This document shows positions 1-8,431 of a DNA stretch of 27,877 nucleotides, piece after piece (positions within the stretch are counted from its first letter, which is position 1; each line of letters starts with the position of its first letter). The notes below the pieces were generated by a model. That model searched no databases and was not told the origin of the DNA. It saw nothing but the letters and a program-made list of their open reading frames with translations. A program made the position numbers and the translations under genes. Source of the stretch: Shinella sp. (GTDB taxonomy: Bacteria; Pseudomonadota; Alphaproteobacteria; Rhizobiales; Rhizobiaceae); the NCBI GenBank assembly GCA_003248775.1, contig QFQX01000052.1, positions 1-27,877 of the forward strand. Direction: 5' to 3'.

Positions 1-1289
<1,289 letters not shown>

Positions 1290-1290
<1 letters not shown>

Positions 1291-1763
1291 TGCGGCTGTC
1301 GAAGCGACGTTTCACCGTCATGGGGCTGGCCTTCGGGCCAGCCGCATTTACATTGGCCCTTTGCGTGGTATCCGCTTCCGCCCAGGAAGCAGGCCAGATC
1401 GAAGCGGTCTATCGCAAGGTGAGCGCCGCCGAGGCAAGCATTGCAAAGGCGATCGGTGCGGGCGACAGTCGACAGCTATCCAGAACCGGCAGCGAGCTTG
1501 GCCGGGTTATCGAAGCGGCGCTGAAGCGCCGTGAAGACGGTCAGGCTGTATCCTCCTGCGACATGGCCGCCCATTCGCTGGCCTATGTCGCCGTATCGGC
1601 GGCCGATGGGCTGGCGAACAAGGGCGAGGCCCGCAAGGTGCTGATCGAGGATGCGCGAGCCGCCGTGTCCGACTTCCAGAAGGACATGGCAGCCTGCGAG
1701 AAGCAGGCGGGCAAGAAGACTGGCAGCCACACGAGTGTGGATAAGGCTTTGAGAGCTCTGTAG
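1290..1763 (+). CDS. Small secreted protein of unknown function between dnaK and dnaJ
   Basis: I do not recognise a named family. The 157-residue product starts with a basic n-region (MRLSKRR), a hydrophobic stretch and an ASAQ-type signal peptidase I site near residue 31, so export to the periplasm is likely. There is no good lipobox. The mature part is mostly helical, rich in Ala, Glu and Lys, and has two cysteines (in SSCDM and MAACEKQ) that could pair in the periplasm. The ATG overlaps the dnaK stop (TGATG), with a purine-rich GAAGAAG inside the dnaK end as likely ribosome site. Its TAG lies four bases before dnaJ. It is therefore embedded in the chaperone operon, though an exported protein is not an obvious partner of a cytoplasmic chaperone. 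The gene is well supported; its function is unknown. Confidence 0.85.
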
Positions 1764-1767
1764 GACC

Positions 1768-2922
1768 ATGGCAAAAGCAGATTTCTACGAAACCCTCGGG
1801 GTGAGCCGGACGGCGGACGAGAAGGAGCTGAAGAGCGCCTTCCGCAAACTGGCGATGAAATATCATCCGGACAAGAATCCAGATGACAGCGAAGCAGAGA
1901 AGAAGTTCAAGGAAATCAACGAGGCCTACGAGACCCTGAAGGATCCTCAGAAGCGCGCTGCCTATGACCGGTTCGGTCATGCCGCCTTCGAGCAGGGCGG
2001 CATGGGCGGTGGCGGCTTCCATCCCGGCGGAGGTTTCTCCGGCGGTGGCTTCTCCGACATCTTCGAAGACATCTTCGGCGAGATGATGGGCGGCGGGCGT
2101 GGCGGTGGCCGGGCGCGTTCCAGCGGTGGACGCGAACGCGGCGCCGACCTTCGCTACAACATGGAAATCTCGCTCGAGGAATCCTTTACCGGAAAGACGG
2201 CGCAGATCCGCGTGCCGACGTCGATCACCTGCGATGTCTGCACCGGAACGGGCGCCAAGCCCGGCACCAAGCCGACGACGTGTGCCACCTGCCAGGGCTC
2301 AGGCCGCATCCGTGCCGCTCAGGGCTTCTTCTCGGTCGAACGCACCTGCCCGACCTGTCACGGTCGTGGACAGACGATCTCGGATCCCTGCACCAAGTGC
2401 AGCGGTCAGGGCCGGATAACCGAGGAGCGGTCGCTTTCGGTCAACATTCCGGCCGGCATCGAGGATGGCACCCGCATTCGCCTGCAGGGCGAGGGCGAAG
2501 CAGGTCTCCGGGGTGGTCCTGCTGGGGATCTCTATATCTTCCTGTCGGTGAAGCCGCATGAGTTCTTCCAACGCGACGGTGCGGACCTCTACTGTTCCGT
2601 ACCGATCTCGATGACGACGGCAGCGCTCGGCGGCACGTTCGACGTGGTGACGCTCGACGGCTCCAAGTCGCGCGTCAGCGTTCCGGAAGGTACACAGGCC
2701 GGCAAGCAGTTCCGGTTGAAGGGCAAAGGCATGCCCGTACTGCGTTCGTCGCAGACCGGGGATCTCTATATCCAGATCCAGATCGAGACACCGCAGAAGC
2801 TTTCGAAGCGCCAGCGCGAACTGCTGCAGGAATTCGAGCAGCTGTCCTCGAAGGAAAACAATCCGGAATCGACGGGCTTCTTTGCCCGGATGAAGGATTT
2901 CTTCGATACGCTCAGCGACTGA
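1768..2922 (+). CDS. dnaJ: Chaperone DnaJ (Hsp40)
   Basis: This is the J-domain co-chaperone that delivers unfolded clients to DnaK and stimulates its ATPase. The 384-residue length is usual for type I DnaJ. Domains in order: J domain (residues 1-70) with the HPD motif at residues 33-35; a Gly/Phe-rich linker (about 75-125); a zinc-binding domain with four CxxCxGxG repeats (CDVCTGTG, CATCQGSG, CPTCHGRG, CTKCSGQG); then two client-binding beta domains and a C-terminal dimerisation segment. All eight zinc cysteines are present. The start is fixed by homology (MAKADFYETLGV); an AGGA sits very close to the ATG and overlaps the upstream stop, again suggesting coupling. A strong intrinsic terminator follows directly. 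Confidence 0.98.
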   Translation: MAKADFYETLGVSRTADEKELKSAFRKLAMKYHPDKNPDDSEAEKKFKEINEAYETLKDPQKRAAYDRFGHAAFEQGGMGGGGFHPGGGFSGGGFSDIFEDIFGEMMGGGRGGGRARSSGGRERGADLRYNMEISLEESFTGKTAQIRVPTSITCDVCTGTGAKPGTKPTTCATCQGSGRIRAAQGFFSVERTCPTCHGRGQTISDPCTKCSGQGRITEERSLSVNIPAGIEDGTRIRLQGEGEAGLRGGPAGDLYIFLSVKPHEFFQRDGADLYCSVPISMTTAALGGTFDVVTLDGSKSRVSVPEGTQAGKQFRLKGKGMPVLRSSQTGDLYIQIQIETPQKLSKRQRELLQEFEQLSSKENNPESTGFFARMKDFFDTLSD

Positions 2923-2944
2923 CCATCGGGTCGCATCAAATATG

Positions 2945-2975
2945 AAAGGCCGGCTCCCGTGGGCCGGCCTTTTTC
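2945..2975 (+). terminator. Rho-independent terminator of the dnaK-dnaJ operon
   Basis: A perfect 10-bp stem (AAAGGCCGGC at 2945-2954 with GCCGGCCTTT at 2963-2972) encloses an 8-base loop and runs into TTTTT. It lies 22 bases after the dnaJ stop. The adenines on the left side give a shorter run of T on the other strand, so it may also stop the leftward gene that ends at 2990. Confidence 0.93.
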
Positions 2976-2989
2976 GTTCCATGCCCGTT

Positions 2990-3241
2990 TCAGGCGCCTT
3001 TCCTGCGCGGTAACCGCATGATGAACCAGCCGAAATGGCGCTGGATCAGCGGTGCGATGCCATAAACTATAGAGAAGACCATGATCGGCGCCAGGATCGC
3101 CGTCCGCTTCCACAGCGGCCAGCCTTCAGTCAGCGGCATGATGATGTAGAGGATGCCGGTCACGAAGGGGTAGACCACCAGTAGCATCAGTATGGCAAGC
3201 CTCAGCTTGGAGGGCTTTGGCATGACGGCGGAATCGGACAT
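2990..3241 (-). CDS. Small two-helix inner-membrane protein, divergent from tetR
   Basis: This 83-residue product has no family I can name. Two hydrophobic segments (about residues 14-36 and 48-68) flank a short loop, and the C-terminus is basic (MRLPRRKGA), so a hairpin in the inner membrane with a cytoplasmic tail is likely. An ATG twelve bases upstream (at 3253) is in frame, but the better ribosome site AGGAG lies six bases before the ATG at 3241, so I chose that start. It is transcribed away from the TetR-family gene, and the dyad operator at 3256-3293 lies directly before its start. By the usual logic of divergent TetR pairs it is probably the target of that repressor; this is inference. 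Confidence 0.8.
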   Translation of the reverse strand: MSDSAVMPKPSKLRLAILMLLVVYPFVTGILYIIMPLTEGWPLWKRTAILAPIMVFSIVYGIAPLIQRHFGWFIMRLPRRKGA

Positions 3242-3255
3242 TCGGCTCCTCATGA

Positions 3256-3303
3256 GAACGGTACGTTTCGTTTAATATCGAAACGATGCGTTCCGTTCAA
3301 TAT
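3256..3303. promoter_or_regulatory. Probable TetR operator region between the divergent genes
   Basis: An interrupted dyad has arms at 3256-3270 and 3279-3293, matching at 12 of 15 positions, with a perfect core CGTTTCG (3264-3270) and CGAAACG (3279-3285) around an AT-rich 8-base centre. In addition the 15 bases at 3264-3278 recur at 3289-3303 with two changes, a direct repeat with a 25-base period. TetR-family repressors bind such dyads as dimers, and two overlapping sites could allow cooperative binding. The position between the tetR-like gene and its divergent neighbour is classical for autoregulation. Confidence 0.75.
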
Positions 3304-3342
3304 GTTTCCATGATATCAGTCGGAGAAATTCGGGAGGCATTC

Positions 3343-3942
3343 ATGGAAACCATCTCGGCCGCTCCGGCCCGCCGTACATCGATCGGCGCGCAGCGTAACC
3401 CCGATAGCGAGGAGGCGATCCTTGCGGCGGCCGAGTCCATCCTGATCGAGGAGGGCTTCGCGGCATTTTCGATCGAGGCGGTTGCACGGCGCGCCAAGGC
3501 CGGCAAGCCTACGATCTATCGCTGGTGGCCTTCGAAGGCCGCGCTGCTGCTCGACGTGTACCACCGGCAGAAGCAGGACATGAGTGTGGCGGATAGCGGC
3601 AATGTGCGGAAAGATCTCGCGCTTTTCCTCAAAGGACTTCTGTCCTTCTGGCGGGGCAACGGCGGCGCAATCTTTCGCTCCGTCATTGCGGAAGCCCAAA
3701 GTGATCCGGCAACACTCGAAGCGCTGCGGAACTATCTGCTCGACCGATGGCGGCAAATGGGTGCCATCCTGCAGCGGGCGCAGGAGCGGGGAGAAATCAA
3801 GCGGGACATCGATCCCGAGCTCCTGATCGAGGTCCTCTCGGGCTTTGCCTGGACCCGGCTACTGACCGGCCGGCTCGATTGCAGCGATGCCGAGATCGAC
3901 GCCGTTGTCGATGCCGTGGTCAGCGGGATCGCAACGCGCTGA
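3343..3942 (+). CDS. TetR/AcrR-family transcriptional regulator
   Basis: This 199-residue protein is a one-component repressor. The N-terminal DNA-binding domain has the family pattern: helix 1 with AILAAAESILIEEGFAAFS, then the helix-turn-helix IEAVARRAKAGKPTIYRWW at about residues 43-62, followed by SKAALL. The C-terminal part (about 75-199) is the variable helical ligand and dimer domain, so the ligand cannot be predicted. In-frame ATGs exist at 3286 and 3310, but the ATG at 3343 has a strong GGGAGG five to six bases upstream, and the earlier starts would place coding sequence over the operator. The likely target is the divergent membrane-protein gene and itself. No dedicated pump gene is adjacent, which differs from many AcrR-type arrangements. 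Confidence 0.92.
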   Translation: METISAAPARRTSIGAQRNPDSEEAILAAAESILIEEGFAAFSIEAVARRAKAGKPTIYRWWPSKAALLLDVYHRQKQDMSVADSGNVRKDLALFLKGLLSFWRGNGGAIFRSVIAEAQSDPATLEALRNYLLDRWRQMGAILQRAQERGEIKRDIDPELLIEVLSGFAWTRLLTGRLDCSDAEIDAVVDAVVSGIATR

Positions 3943-3965
3943 AGTTACTCTGTCTCTTTGATCCG

Positions 3966-4012
3966 ACGCAATTCCGGACGCAAAACCGCTGCGCACTTCT
4001 GCTGAAATTGCT
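3966..4012. repeat. Imperfect palindromic repeat, likely a dispersed rhizobial element
   Basis: GCAATT (3968-3973) and AATTGC (4006-4011) form the ends of an imperfect palindrome whose interior reads CCGGACGCAAAACCGCTGCG and then a CTTCTGCTG segment. From memory, near-identical sequences with these ends occur many times between genes in Rhizobium and Agrobacterium genomes. The copy here fills most of the 69 bases between the convergent tetR and slyX genes and runs to the first base of the slyX stop. I see no transposase or target duplication. Confidence 0.55.
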
Positions 4013-4221
4013 CAGTAGTGCGGCGGCTTGGTGATTGCGGGAGCTTCCAGTGCCTGCTCTTCCAGGGAAAGGAAGCGCTCTGTCAGACGGTCCAGCTTGG
4101 CGCGGGTCTGCTCCACGACCTTCCACTGTTCCGCCAGCTGGTCGGAGAGTTCCTCGATCACACGGGACTGGTGCGCCACGGTTTCCTCAAGACGCAAGAT
4201 GCGCTCTTCCTGATCGTCCAT
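4012..4221 (-). CDS. slyX: SlyX family protein
   Basis: This 69-residue protein is almost entirely one heptad-patterned coiled coil (ILRLEETVAHQSRVIEELSD and onward through LDRLTERFLSLEEQ), with the short proline-rich end KPPHY that is the hallmark of SlyX. The biochemical role of SlyX is unknown in any organism; in enterobacteria it lies beside slyD, which is not seen here. The ATG at 4221 has a near-perfect AGGAGGG five bases upstream. A longer frame open to 4509 has no support upstream of this site. It is transcribed leftward, 128 bases after the small membrane-protein gene, and ends in the palindromic repeat. Confidence 0.9.
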   Translation of the reverse strand: MDDQEERILRLEETVAHQSRVIEELSDQLAEQWKVVEQTRAKLDRLTERFLSLEEQALEAPAITKPPHY

Positions 4222-4349
4222 GAAACCCTCCTGCATTGAAACTCTGACATAACGCCCCGCGCTCAAAAGGCACGGTGCGTTGGTTTGGTCATGCCGGAGC
4301 GTGAGGGCGAGGTCAATGGACCGGACGCAAACGATCCGCCGGACCAGCG

Positions 4350-4637
4350 TCAGCGCTGCTTCTTTTTCTTGTAGGGCATCAGCATCACGGCCGATGCCGT
4401 CACGGCGGCGGCGAATGTCAGCCCGAGCGGCACGGCGACCATGAGGGCCGGCAGGATCGGATTGCTGGCGCGGCCAAGACGCGTACCGAGGCCGCCGATA
4501 TCCAGCCACATCAGCGTGATCGCCACCACGATGCCGAGTCCTGCACCGAACAGCGCATTGACCGCCAGAAACCGCAGCATTTCCCAGTGATCGCGACGGG
4601 CTTCATCCGGGGTCAGTTCATCTCGATCGGTGGTCAT
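4350..4637 (-). CDS. Small two-helix membrane protein of unknown function
   Basis: The 95-residue product has a charged N-terminus (DRDELTPDEARRDHWEM), a first hydrophobic span at about residues 22-45, a loop, a second span at about 60-87 (Ala/Val/Leu-rich) and a very basic tail MPYKKKKQR, so both ends are probably cytoplasmic. No motif indicates a function and I recognise no named family. The ribosome site before the ATG is weak. It lies upstream of slyX on the same strand and could be cotranscribed with it, although the 128-base gap leaves room for a separate slyX promoter. Confidence 0.75.
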   Translation of the reverse strand: MTTDRDELTPDEARRDHWEMLRFLAVNALFGAGLGIVVAITLMWLDIGGLGTRLGRASNPILPALMVAVPLGLTFAAAVTASAVMLMPYKKKKQR

Positions 4638-4753
4638 CTGTCATTGCTTTCATGAGAAAGGACGCAGGAAGGATACATCCGCGCGATGCGCCGGTCCACG
4701 TATCAAAATGGCGAAGCCGACGGTGCCCCGCCTGTCGAAAACCGCGCCCTCGC

Positions 4754-4782
4754 CTTGCCATTGCGCGGCTTTCATCCTAGCT
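4754..4782 (+). promoter_or_regulatory. Candidate sigma-70 promoter of the recF operon
   Basis: CTTGCC (4754-4759) and CTAGCT (4777-4782) are separated by 17 bases, resembling the rhizobial housekeeping pattern CTTGAC-N17-CTATAT at 5/6 and 4/6 positions. The expected start of transcription is near 4789, about 20 bases before the recF ATG. This rests on pattern matching alone. Confidence 0.4.
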
Positions 4783-4807
4783 CAGGGCAACACCTGATCC
4801 GGACCTC

Positions 4808-5935
4808 ATGACGCACAAAGTTTTCATCCGCCGCCTGAAGCTCACCGATTTCCGCAACTATGCGGGATTGTCGCTGACACTCGACGAACGTCATGTGGTG
4901 CTGACGGGGGAGAACGGGGCCGGCAAGACGAACCTGATGGAAGCCGTGTCCTTCCTGTCGCCCGGGCGCGGCCTGAGACGCGCCGTGCTCGCGGATGTCG
5001 CCCGCGTGGGGGCTGCAGGCGGTTTTTCCATCTTCTCCGAGATAGAGGGCATGGAAGGCGATGTCGAAATCGGCACCGGCACCGAGAGCGACGAGGAAAC
5101 GGCGGTGCGCCGGCTGCGCATCAACGGCACCACGGCAAAATCGGTCGATGAGCTGACCGACCATCTGCGGGTGCTCTGGCTGACGCCTTCGATGGACGGG
5201 CTGTTTACCGGCCCCTCCTCCGACCGCCGGCGCTTTCTCGATCGTCTGGTGCTCTCGCTCGATCCGGCCCATGGCCGCCGCGCCAGCGATTTCGAACGCG
5301 CCATGCGCAGCCGCAACAAGCTTCTGGCCGAAGGACGTTTCGATCCGAGCTGGCTCTCCGGCATCGAACGGCAGATGGCAGGCCTCGGCGTCTCCATGAC
5401 CATGGCCCGGCGCGAGATGATGGGCCTCCTGCGAGGTCTTCACGATCCGGGCGTCGGTGTCGGCAGCTTCCCTTCGGCAGAACTTTCGCTCAGCGGTTTC
5501 ATGGACGGCGAGGATATGCAATCCCCGTCCATCGAGCTGGAGGACCGCTATGCCGAGATGCTGGCAGCCGGGCGATACCGTGATGCCGCTGCGGGGCGGA
5601 CACTCGACGGCCCCCACCGTGCCGACCTTCTGGTGCGGCATATCGAGAAGAACATGGATGCGGAGCGTTGCTCCACCGGCGAACAGAAGGCGCTGCTGGT
5701 CGGTCTGATCCTCGCGCATGCCCGCCTTGTCGCGACGATGACCGGACACGCTCCCATTCTGCTTCTCGACGAGATCGCCGCCCATCTGGACGAAAACCGG
5801 CGGGCCGCGCTTTTCGACCGGATCGACGCGCTCGGCGGTCAGGCCTTCATGACCGGTACCGACCGGGCCATGTTCTCGGCGCTTGGAGAACGTGCCCAGT
5901 TCATCACCATTCGCGACGGAACGGCATCAGCCTGA
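4808..5935 (+). CDS. recF: DNA replication and repair protein RecF
   Basis: RecF is the SMC-like ATPase that, with RecO and RecR, loads RecA at single-strand gaps and stalled forks. The 375-residue length is normal. Features are the typical N-terminus (FIRRLKLTDFRNYAGLSL), Walker A GENGAGKT at residues 34-41, the ABC-like signature STGEQKALL in the C-terminal third, and Walker B LLLDEIAAHLD with the DEIAAHLD form characteristic of RecF. In many bacteria recF sits in a dnaA-dnaN-recF-gyrB cluster; here it is apart from those genes, as is common in Rhizobiales, and heads a set with a MoeB-like gene and an acetyltransferase. Its partner recR is encoded 12.5 kb downstream in this same window. Confidence 0.97.
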   Translation: MTHKVFIRRLKLTDFRNYAGLSLTLDERHVVLTGENGAGKTNLMEAVSFLSPGRGLRRAVLADVARVGAAGGFSIFSEIEGMEGDVEIGTGTESDEETAVRRLRINGTTAKSVDELTDHLRVLWLTPSMDGLFTGPSSDRRRFLDRLVLSLDPAHGRRASDFERAMRSRNKLLAEGRFDPSWLSGIERQMAGLGVSMTMARREMMGLLRGLHDPGVGVGSFPSAELSLSGFMDGEDMQSPSIELEDRYAEMLAAGRYRDAAAGRTLDGPHRADLLVRHIEKNMDAERCSTGEQKALLVGLILAHARLVATMTGHAPILLLDEIAAHLDENRRAALFDRIDALGGQAFMTGTDRAMFSALGERAQFITIRDGTASA

Positions 5936-5980
5936 CGGACATGCCTTTTCGCAAGCCTGTCGCCATGCGATAAGGCGGGC

Positions 5981-6748
5981 ATGGAAAAGCTGACGCCCGA
6001 GGAAATCTCCCGCTACCATCGCCACATCCTGCTGCCGGAAATCGGCGGGGCGGGACAGCAGAAGCTCAAGGCCGCGCGCGTGATGGTGATCGGCGCCGGC
6101 GGGATCGGCGCACCGGTGCTGCAATATCTTGCCGCGGCCGGCGTCGGCACCCTCGGCATCGTCGATGACGACCGGGTATCGCTCTCGAACCTCCAGCGGC
6201 AGGTGATCCATGACAGCGGCACGATCGGGGACGAGAAAACGGAAAGCGCTGCACGCGCCCTTCTGCGCCTCAACCCGAATGTCCGCGTCGAACGTTTCGA
6301 GCAACATTTCGAGCCAGATTTCGCCGGCTCCTATCTCGGGCGCTTCAACCTGCTGATCGATGGTTCCGACAATTTCGAAACCCGATACGCGGCGGCCGAC
6401 GCGGCCGAGGCCCGCAAGATCCCGCTGGTCACCGGAGCGGTCGGGCGCTTCGATGGTTCGGTGACCGTGCTCAAGCCCTACGAGACATCGGCGGACGGCA
6501 GCCTCAATCCCGGCTACCGCGATCTCTTTCCCGAACCGCCGCCGGTCGGTCTCGTCCCCTCCTGCGCGGAGGCGGGTATCGTCGGCGCACTCACCGGCGT
6601 CATTGGCACACTGATGGCCATGGAAGCGATCAAGCTCATCACCGGCGCAGGAGAGCCACTCGTGGGTCGCTTGCTGCTCTATGACGGGCTCTCGGCCCGT
6701 TTCGACACCATCCGCTACCGCCGGCGCAAGGCTGCCACGGGAAAATGA
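5981..6748 (+). CDS. MoeB/ThiF/HesA-family adenylyltransferase (E1-like)
   Basis: Enzymes of this family adenylate the C-terminal glycine of a ubiquitin-fold sulfur carrier (MoaD or ThiS) in molybdopterin or thiamine synthesis. The 255-residue protein shows the start EEISRYHRHILLPEIG, the nucleotide loop GAGGIG at residues 38-43, the LSNLQRQ segment, the conserved aspartate in LIDGSDNFETR (residue 130) and the cysteine-containing SCAEAG (Cys195). The zinc-binding pair that normally forms CYRC before LFPEPPP is replaced by GYRD (residues 178-181), and the second CxxC near the C-terminus is missing. No moaD or thiS lies nearby, so the carrier is unknown and I leave the symbol blank. Its ATG follows recF by 45 bases and its stop overlaps the next start. 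Confidence 0.9.
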   Translation: MEKLTPEEISRYHRHILLPEIGGAGQQKLKAARVMVIGAGGIGAPVLQYLAAAGVGTLGIVDDDRVSLSNLQRQVIHDSGTIGDEKTESAARALLRLNPNVRVERFEQHFEPDFAGSYLGRFNLLIDGSDNFETRYAAADAAEARKIPLVTGAVGRFDGSVTVLKPYETSADGSLNPGYRDLFPEPPPVGLVPSCAEAGIVGALTGVIGTLMAMEAIKLITGAGEPLVGRLLLYDGLSARFDTIRYRRRKAATGK

Positions 6749-7221
6749 CAATCGAGCTGCGCCGTCTCGATGACGATTTCCAGAGATATGACGAACTTCT
6801 GGACCTGATCCTCAAAGCCTTCGCCTACATGGATGGCGTCATCGATCCGCCGTCATCAGCCCATCGCCTGACGCCTGACCTGCTACGTGAGAAAGCTCTC
6901 GCCGAGATCGGCATCGCGGCATTCGAAGATGCTCGACTGGTGGCTTGTGCCTTCTTCAGGCCCGAACCCACCTCGCTCTATATCGGCAAGCTGGCGGTGC
7001 TGCCGGAGGCGCAGGGCAAGGGGATCGGTCGTCGGCTATTCACGGAAGCCGAAACCATTGCCGGAGAGCTCGGACTTCCTGAACTCCGGCTGGAAACCCG
7101 CATCGAACTCACCGGCAACCACCGTCGCTTTGCGGCATGGGGTTTCCGCAAGACCGCGGAAAACAGCCATCCCGGCTATCAGCGGATCACATCGATCGAG
7201 ATGCGCAAGACCCTCGCCTAA
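6745..7221 (+). CDS. GNAT-family N-acetyltransferase
   Basis: The 158-residue protein has the Gcn5-related acetyltransferase core: beta4 with LYIGKLAVLPEAQ, followed by the acetyl-CoA pyrophosphate-binding loop QGKGIGRRLF (R/QxxGxG/A form) at about residues 90-99, then beta5 LRLETRIEL and a C-terminal FAAWGFRKT segment typical of the family. The acceptor substrate cannot be told from sequence; family members acetylate small amines, antibiotics or protein N-termini. The start overlaps the upstream stop by four bases (ATGA), so it is translationally coupled to the MoeB-like gene. It ends nine bases from the convergent dehydrogenase gene. Confidence 0.92.
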   Translation: MTIELRRLDDDFQRYDELLDLILKAFAYMDGVIDPPSSAHRLTPDLLREKALAEIGIAAFEDARLVACAFFRPEPTSLYIGKLAVLPEAQGKGIGRRLFTEAETIAGELGLPELRLETRIELTGNHRRFAAWGFRKTAENSHPGYQRITSIEMRKTLA

Positions 7222-7230
7222 GCGGGGCCC

Positions 7231-8235
7231 TCAGGTCCGGCTGGGCAGGACCCGGTTCGGCGGACGATGACCGTCGAAATAGGTCCGGATATTGATGACG
7301 ACCTTGTCGCCCATGTCGATACGGCCCTCGATGGTCGCCGAACCGGTATGGGGAAGCAGTACCACCTTACCCTCGTTGGCGAGCTTGACCAGCTTCGGAT
7401 TCACTGCCGGCTCGTTTTCGAACACGTCGAGGCCGGCACCGGCGATCTTGCCATGGCGCAGGCAGTTGACCAGCGCATCCTCGTCGATGATGTCGCCACG
7501 GGCAGTGTTGACGATGTAGCTCGTCGGCTGCATCAGCGCGAGCCGTCGCGCCGAGAGAAGGTGGAAGGTCGCGGGCGTCGAGGGGCAGTTGACCGAGACG
7601 ATATCGACGCGGGCCAGCATCTGGTCGAGGCTGTCCCAATAGGTCGCCTCCAGTTCGTCTTCGGTCGCCGGATTGACGCGCTTGCGGTTGTGGTAATGGA
7701 TCGACAGACCGAATGCCTTGGCGCGGCGCGCGACTGCCGTGCCGATGCGGCCCATGCCGATGATACCGATGCGCTTGCCCCAGATGCGCCGGCCAAGCAT
7801 CCATGTGGGCGACCAGCCCTGCCATTCGCCGGGCTTTTCGATCAGGATGCGCGCGCCCTCGACCAGCCGGCGTGGCACGGCGAGAATCAGCGCCATGGTC
7901 ATGTCGGCGGTATCTTCGGTCAGAACGTTCGGCGTGTTGGTCACGGTAATGCCCTTGCGGGCTGCGGCATCCACGTCGATGTGATCGAAGCCGTTGGAGA
8001 AGCTGGCAATCAGCTTCAGCTGCGGGCCGGCCTGCTCGATCAGCGCCGCGTCGATGCGGTCGGTCACGGTGGGCACCAGAACGTCAGCAGTCTTCACCGC
8101 AGCGACGAGTTCCGGCTGGGTGCGCGGCTTGTCATCGACGTTGAGTTCGGCATCGAACAGTTCGCGCATGCGCGTTTCCACGGCGTCCGGCAGCTTCCGG
8201 GTGATATAGACCTTGGGTCTTTTCCTGTTGGTCAT
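7231..8235 (-). CDS. NAD(P)-dependent D-2-hydroxyacid dehydrogenase, glyoxylate/hydroxypyruvate reductase type
   Basis: This 334-residue cytoplasmic oxidoreductase has the two-domain fold of D-2-hydroxyacid dehydrogenases. Visible are the substrate loop ASFSNGFDHIDVDAA, the NAD-binding GxGxxG (GMGRIG, residues 160-165), the catalytic arginine in NTARGD (Arg246), glutamate in VFENEP (Glu275) and histidine in LPHTGSAT (His296). The LPHTGSAT form and ARGDIIDEDAL fit the GyaR/GrhA group that reduces glyoxylate or hydroxypyruvate. The residues after the second beta strand (HNRKRV) are basic, which favours NADPH, as in many glyoxylate reductases. It converges with the GNAT gene and diverges from the SH3 gene. 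The exact substrate is uncertain. Confidence 0.93.
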   Translation of the reverse strand: MTNRKRPKVYITRKLPDAVETRMRELFDAELNVDDKPRTQPELVAAVKTADVLVPTVTDRIDAALIEQAGPQLKLIASFSNGFDHIDVDAAARKGITVTNTPNVLTEDTADMTMALILAVPRRLVEGARILIEKPGEWQGWSPTWMLGRRIWGKRIGIIGMGRIGTAVARRAKAFGLSIHYHNRKRVNPATEDELEATYWDSLDQMLARVDIVSVNCPSTPATFHLLSARRLALMQPTSYIVNTARGDIIDEDALVNCLRHGKIAGAGLDVFENEPAVNPKLVKLANEGKVVLLPHTGSATIEGRIDMGDKVVINIRTYFDGHRPPNRVLPSRT

Positions 8236-8254
8236 GGGGACGTTCGATGCCTTG

Positions 8255-8270
8255 TTTAGAGGTCGTTAAC
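8255..8270. promoter_or_regulatory. Possible CtrA-type box between dehydrogenase and SH3 genes
   Basis: TTTA (8255-8258), seven bases, then TTAAC (8266-8270) matches the alphaproteobacterial cell-cycle regulator CtrA consensus TTAA-N7-TTAAC with one mismatch. It lies in the 196-base divergent gap, 20 bases before the dehydrogenase start and about 160 before the SH3 gene start. A single degenerate site is weak evidence. Confidence 0.3.
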
Positions 8271-8431
8271 CAAGCCGGGGCATAATTTCCCCGTTCAGGG
8301 CAATTTCTACCAAACCCGCAGGCGAAGACAAACAAAACTCTCAAGCCCGGGACCGTTTTGTGCCGGGGTCGGTGCAACTGCATCCTGATCTTCACGGAAA
8401 CCCTTGGATTCGTTGATTGATCGGAAACGCC

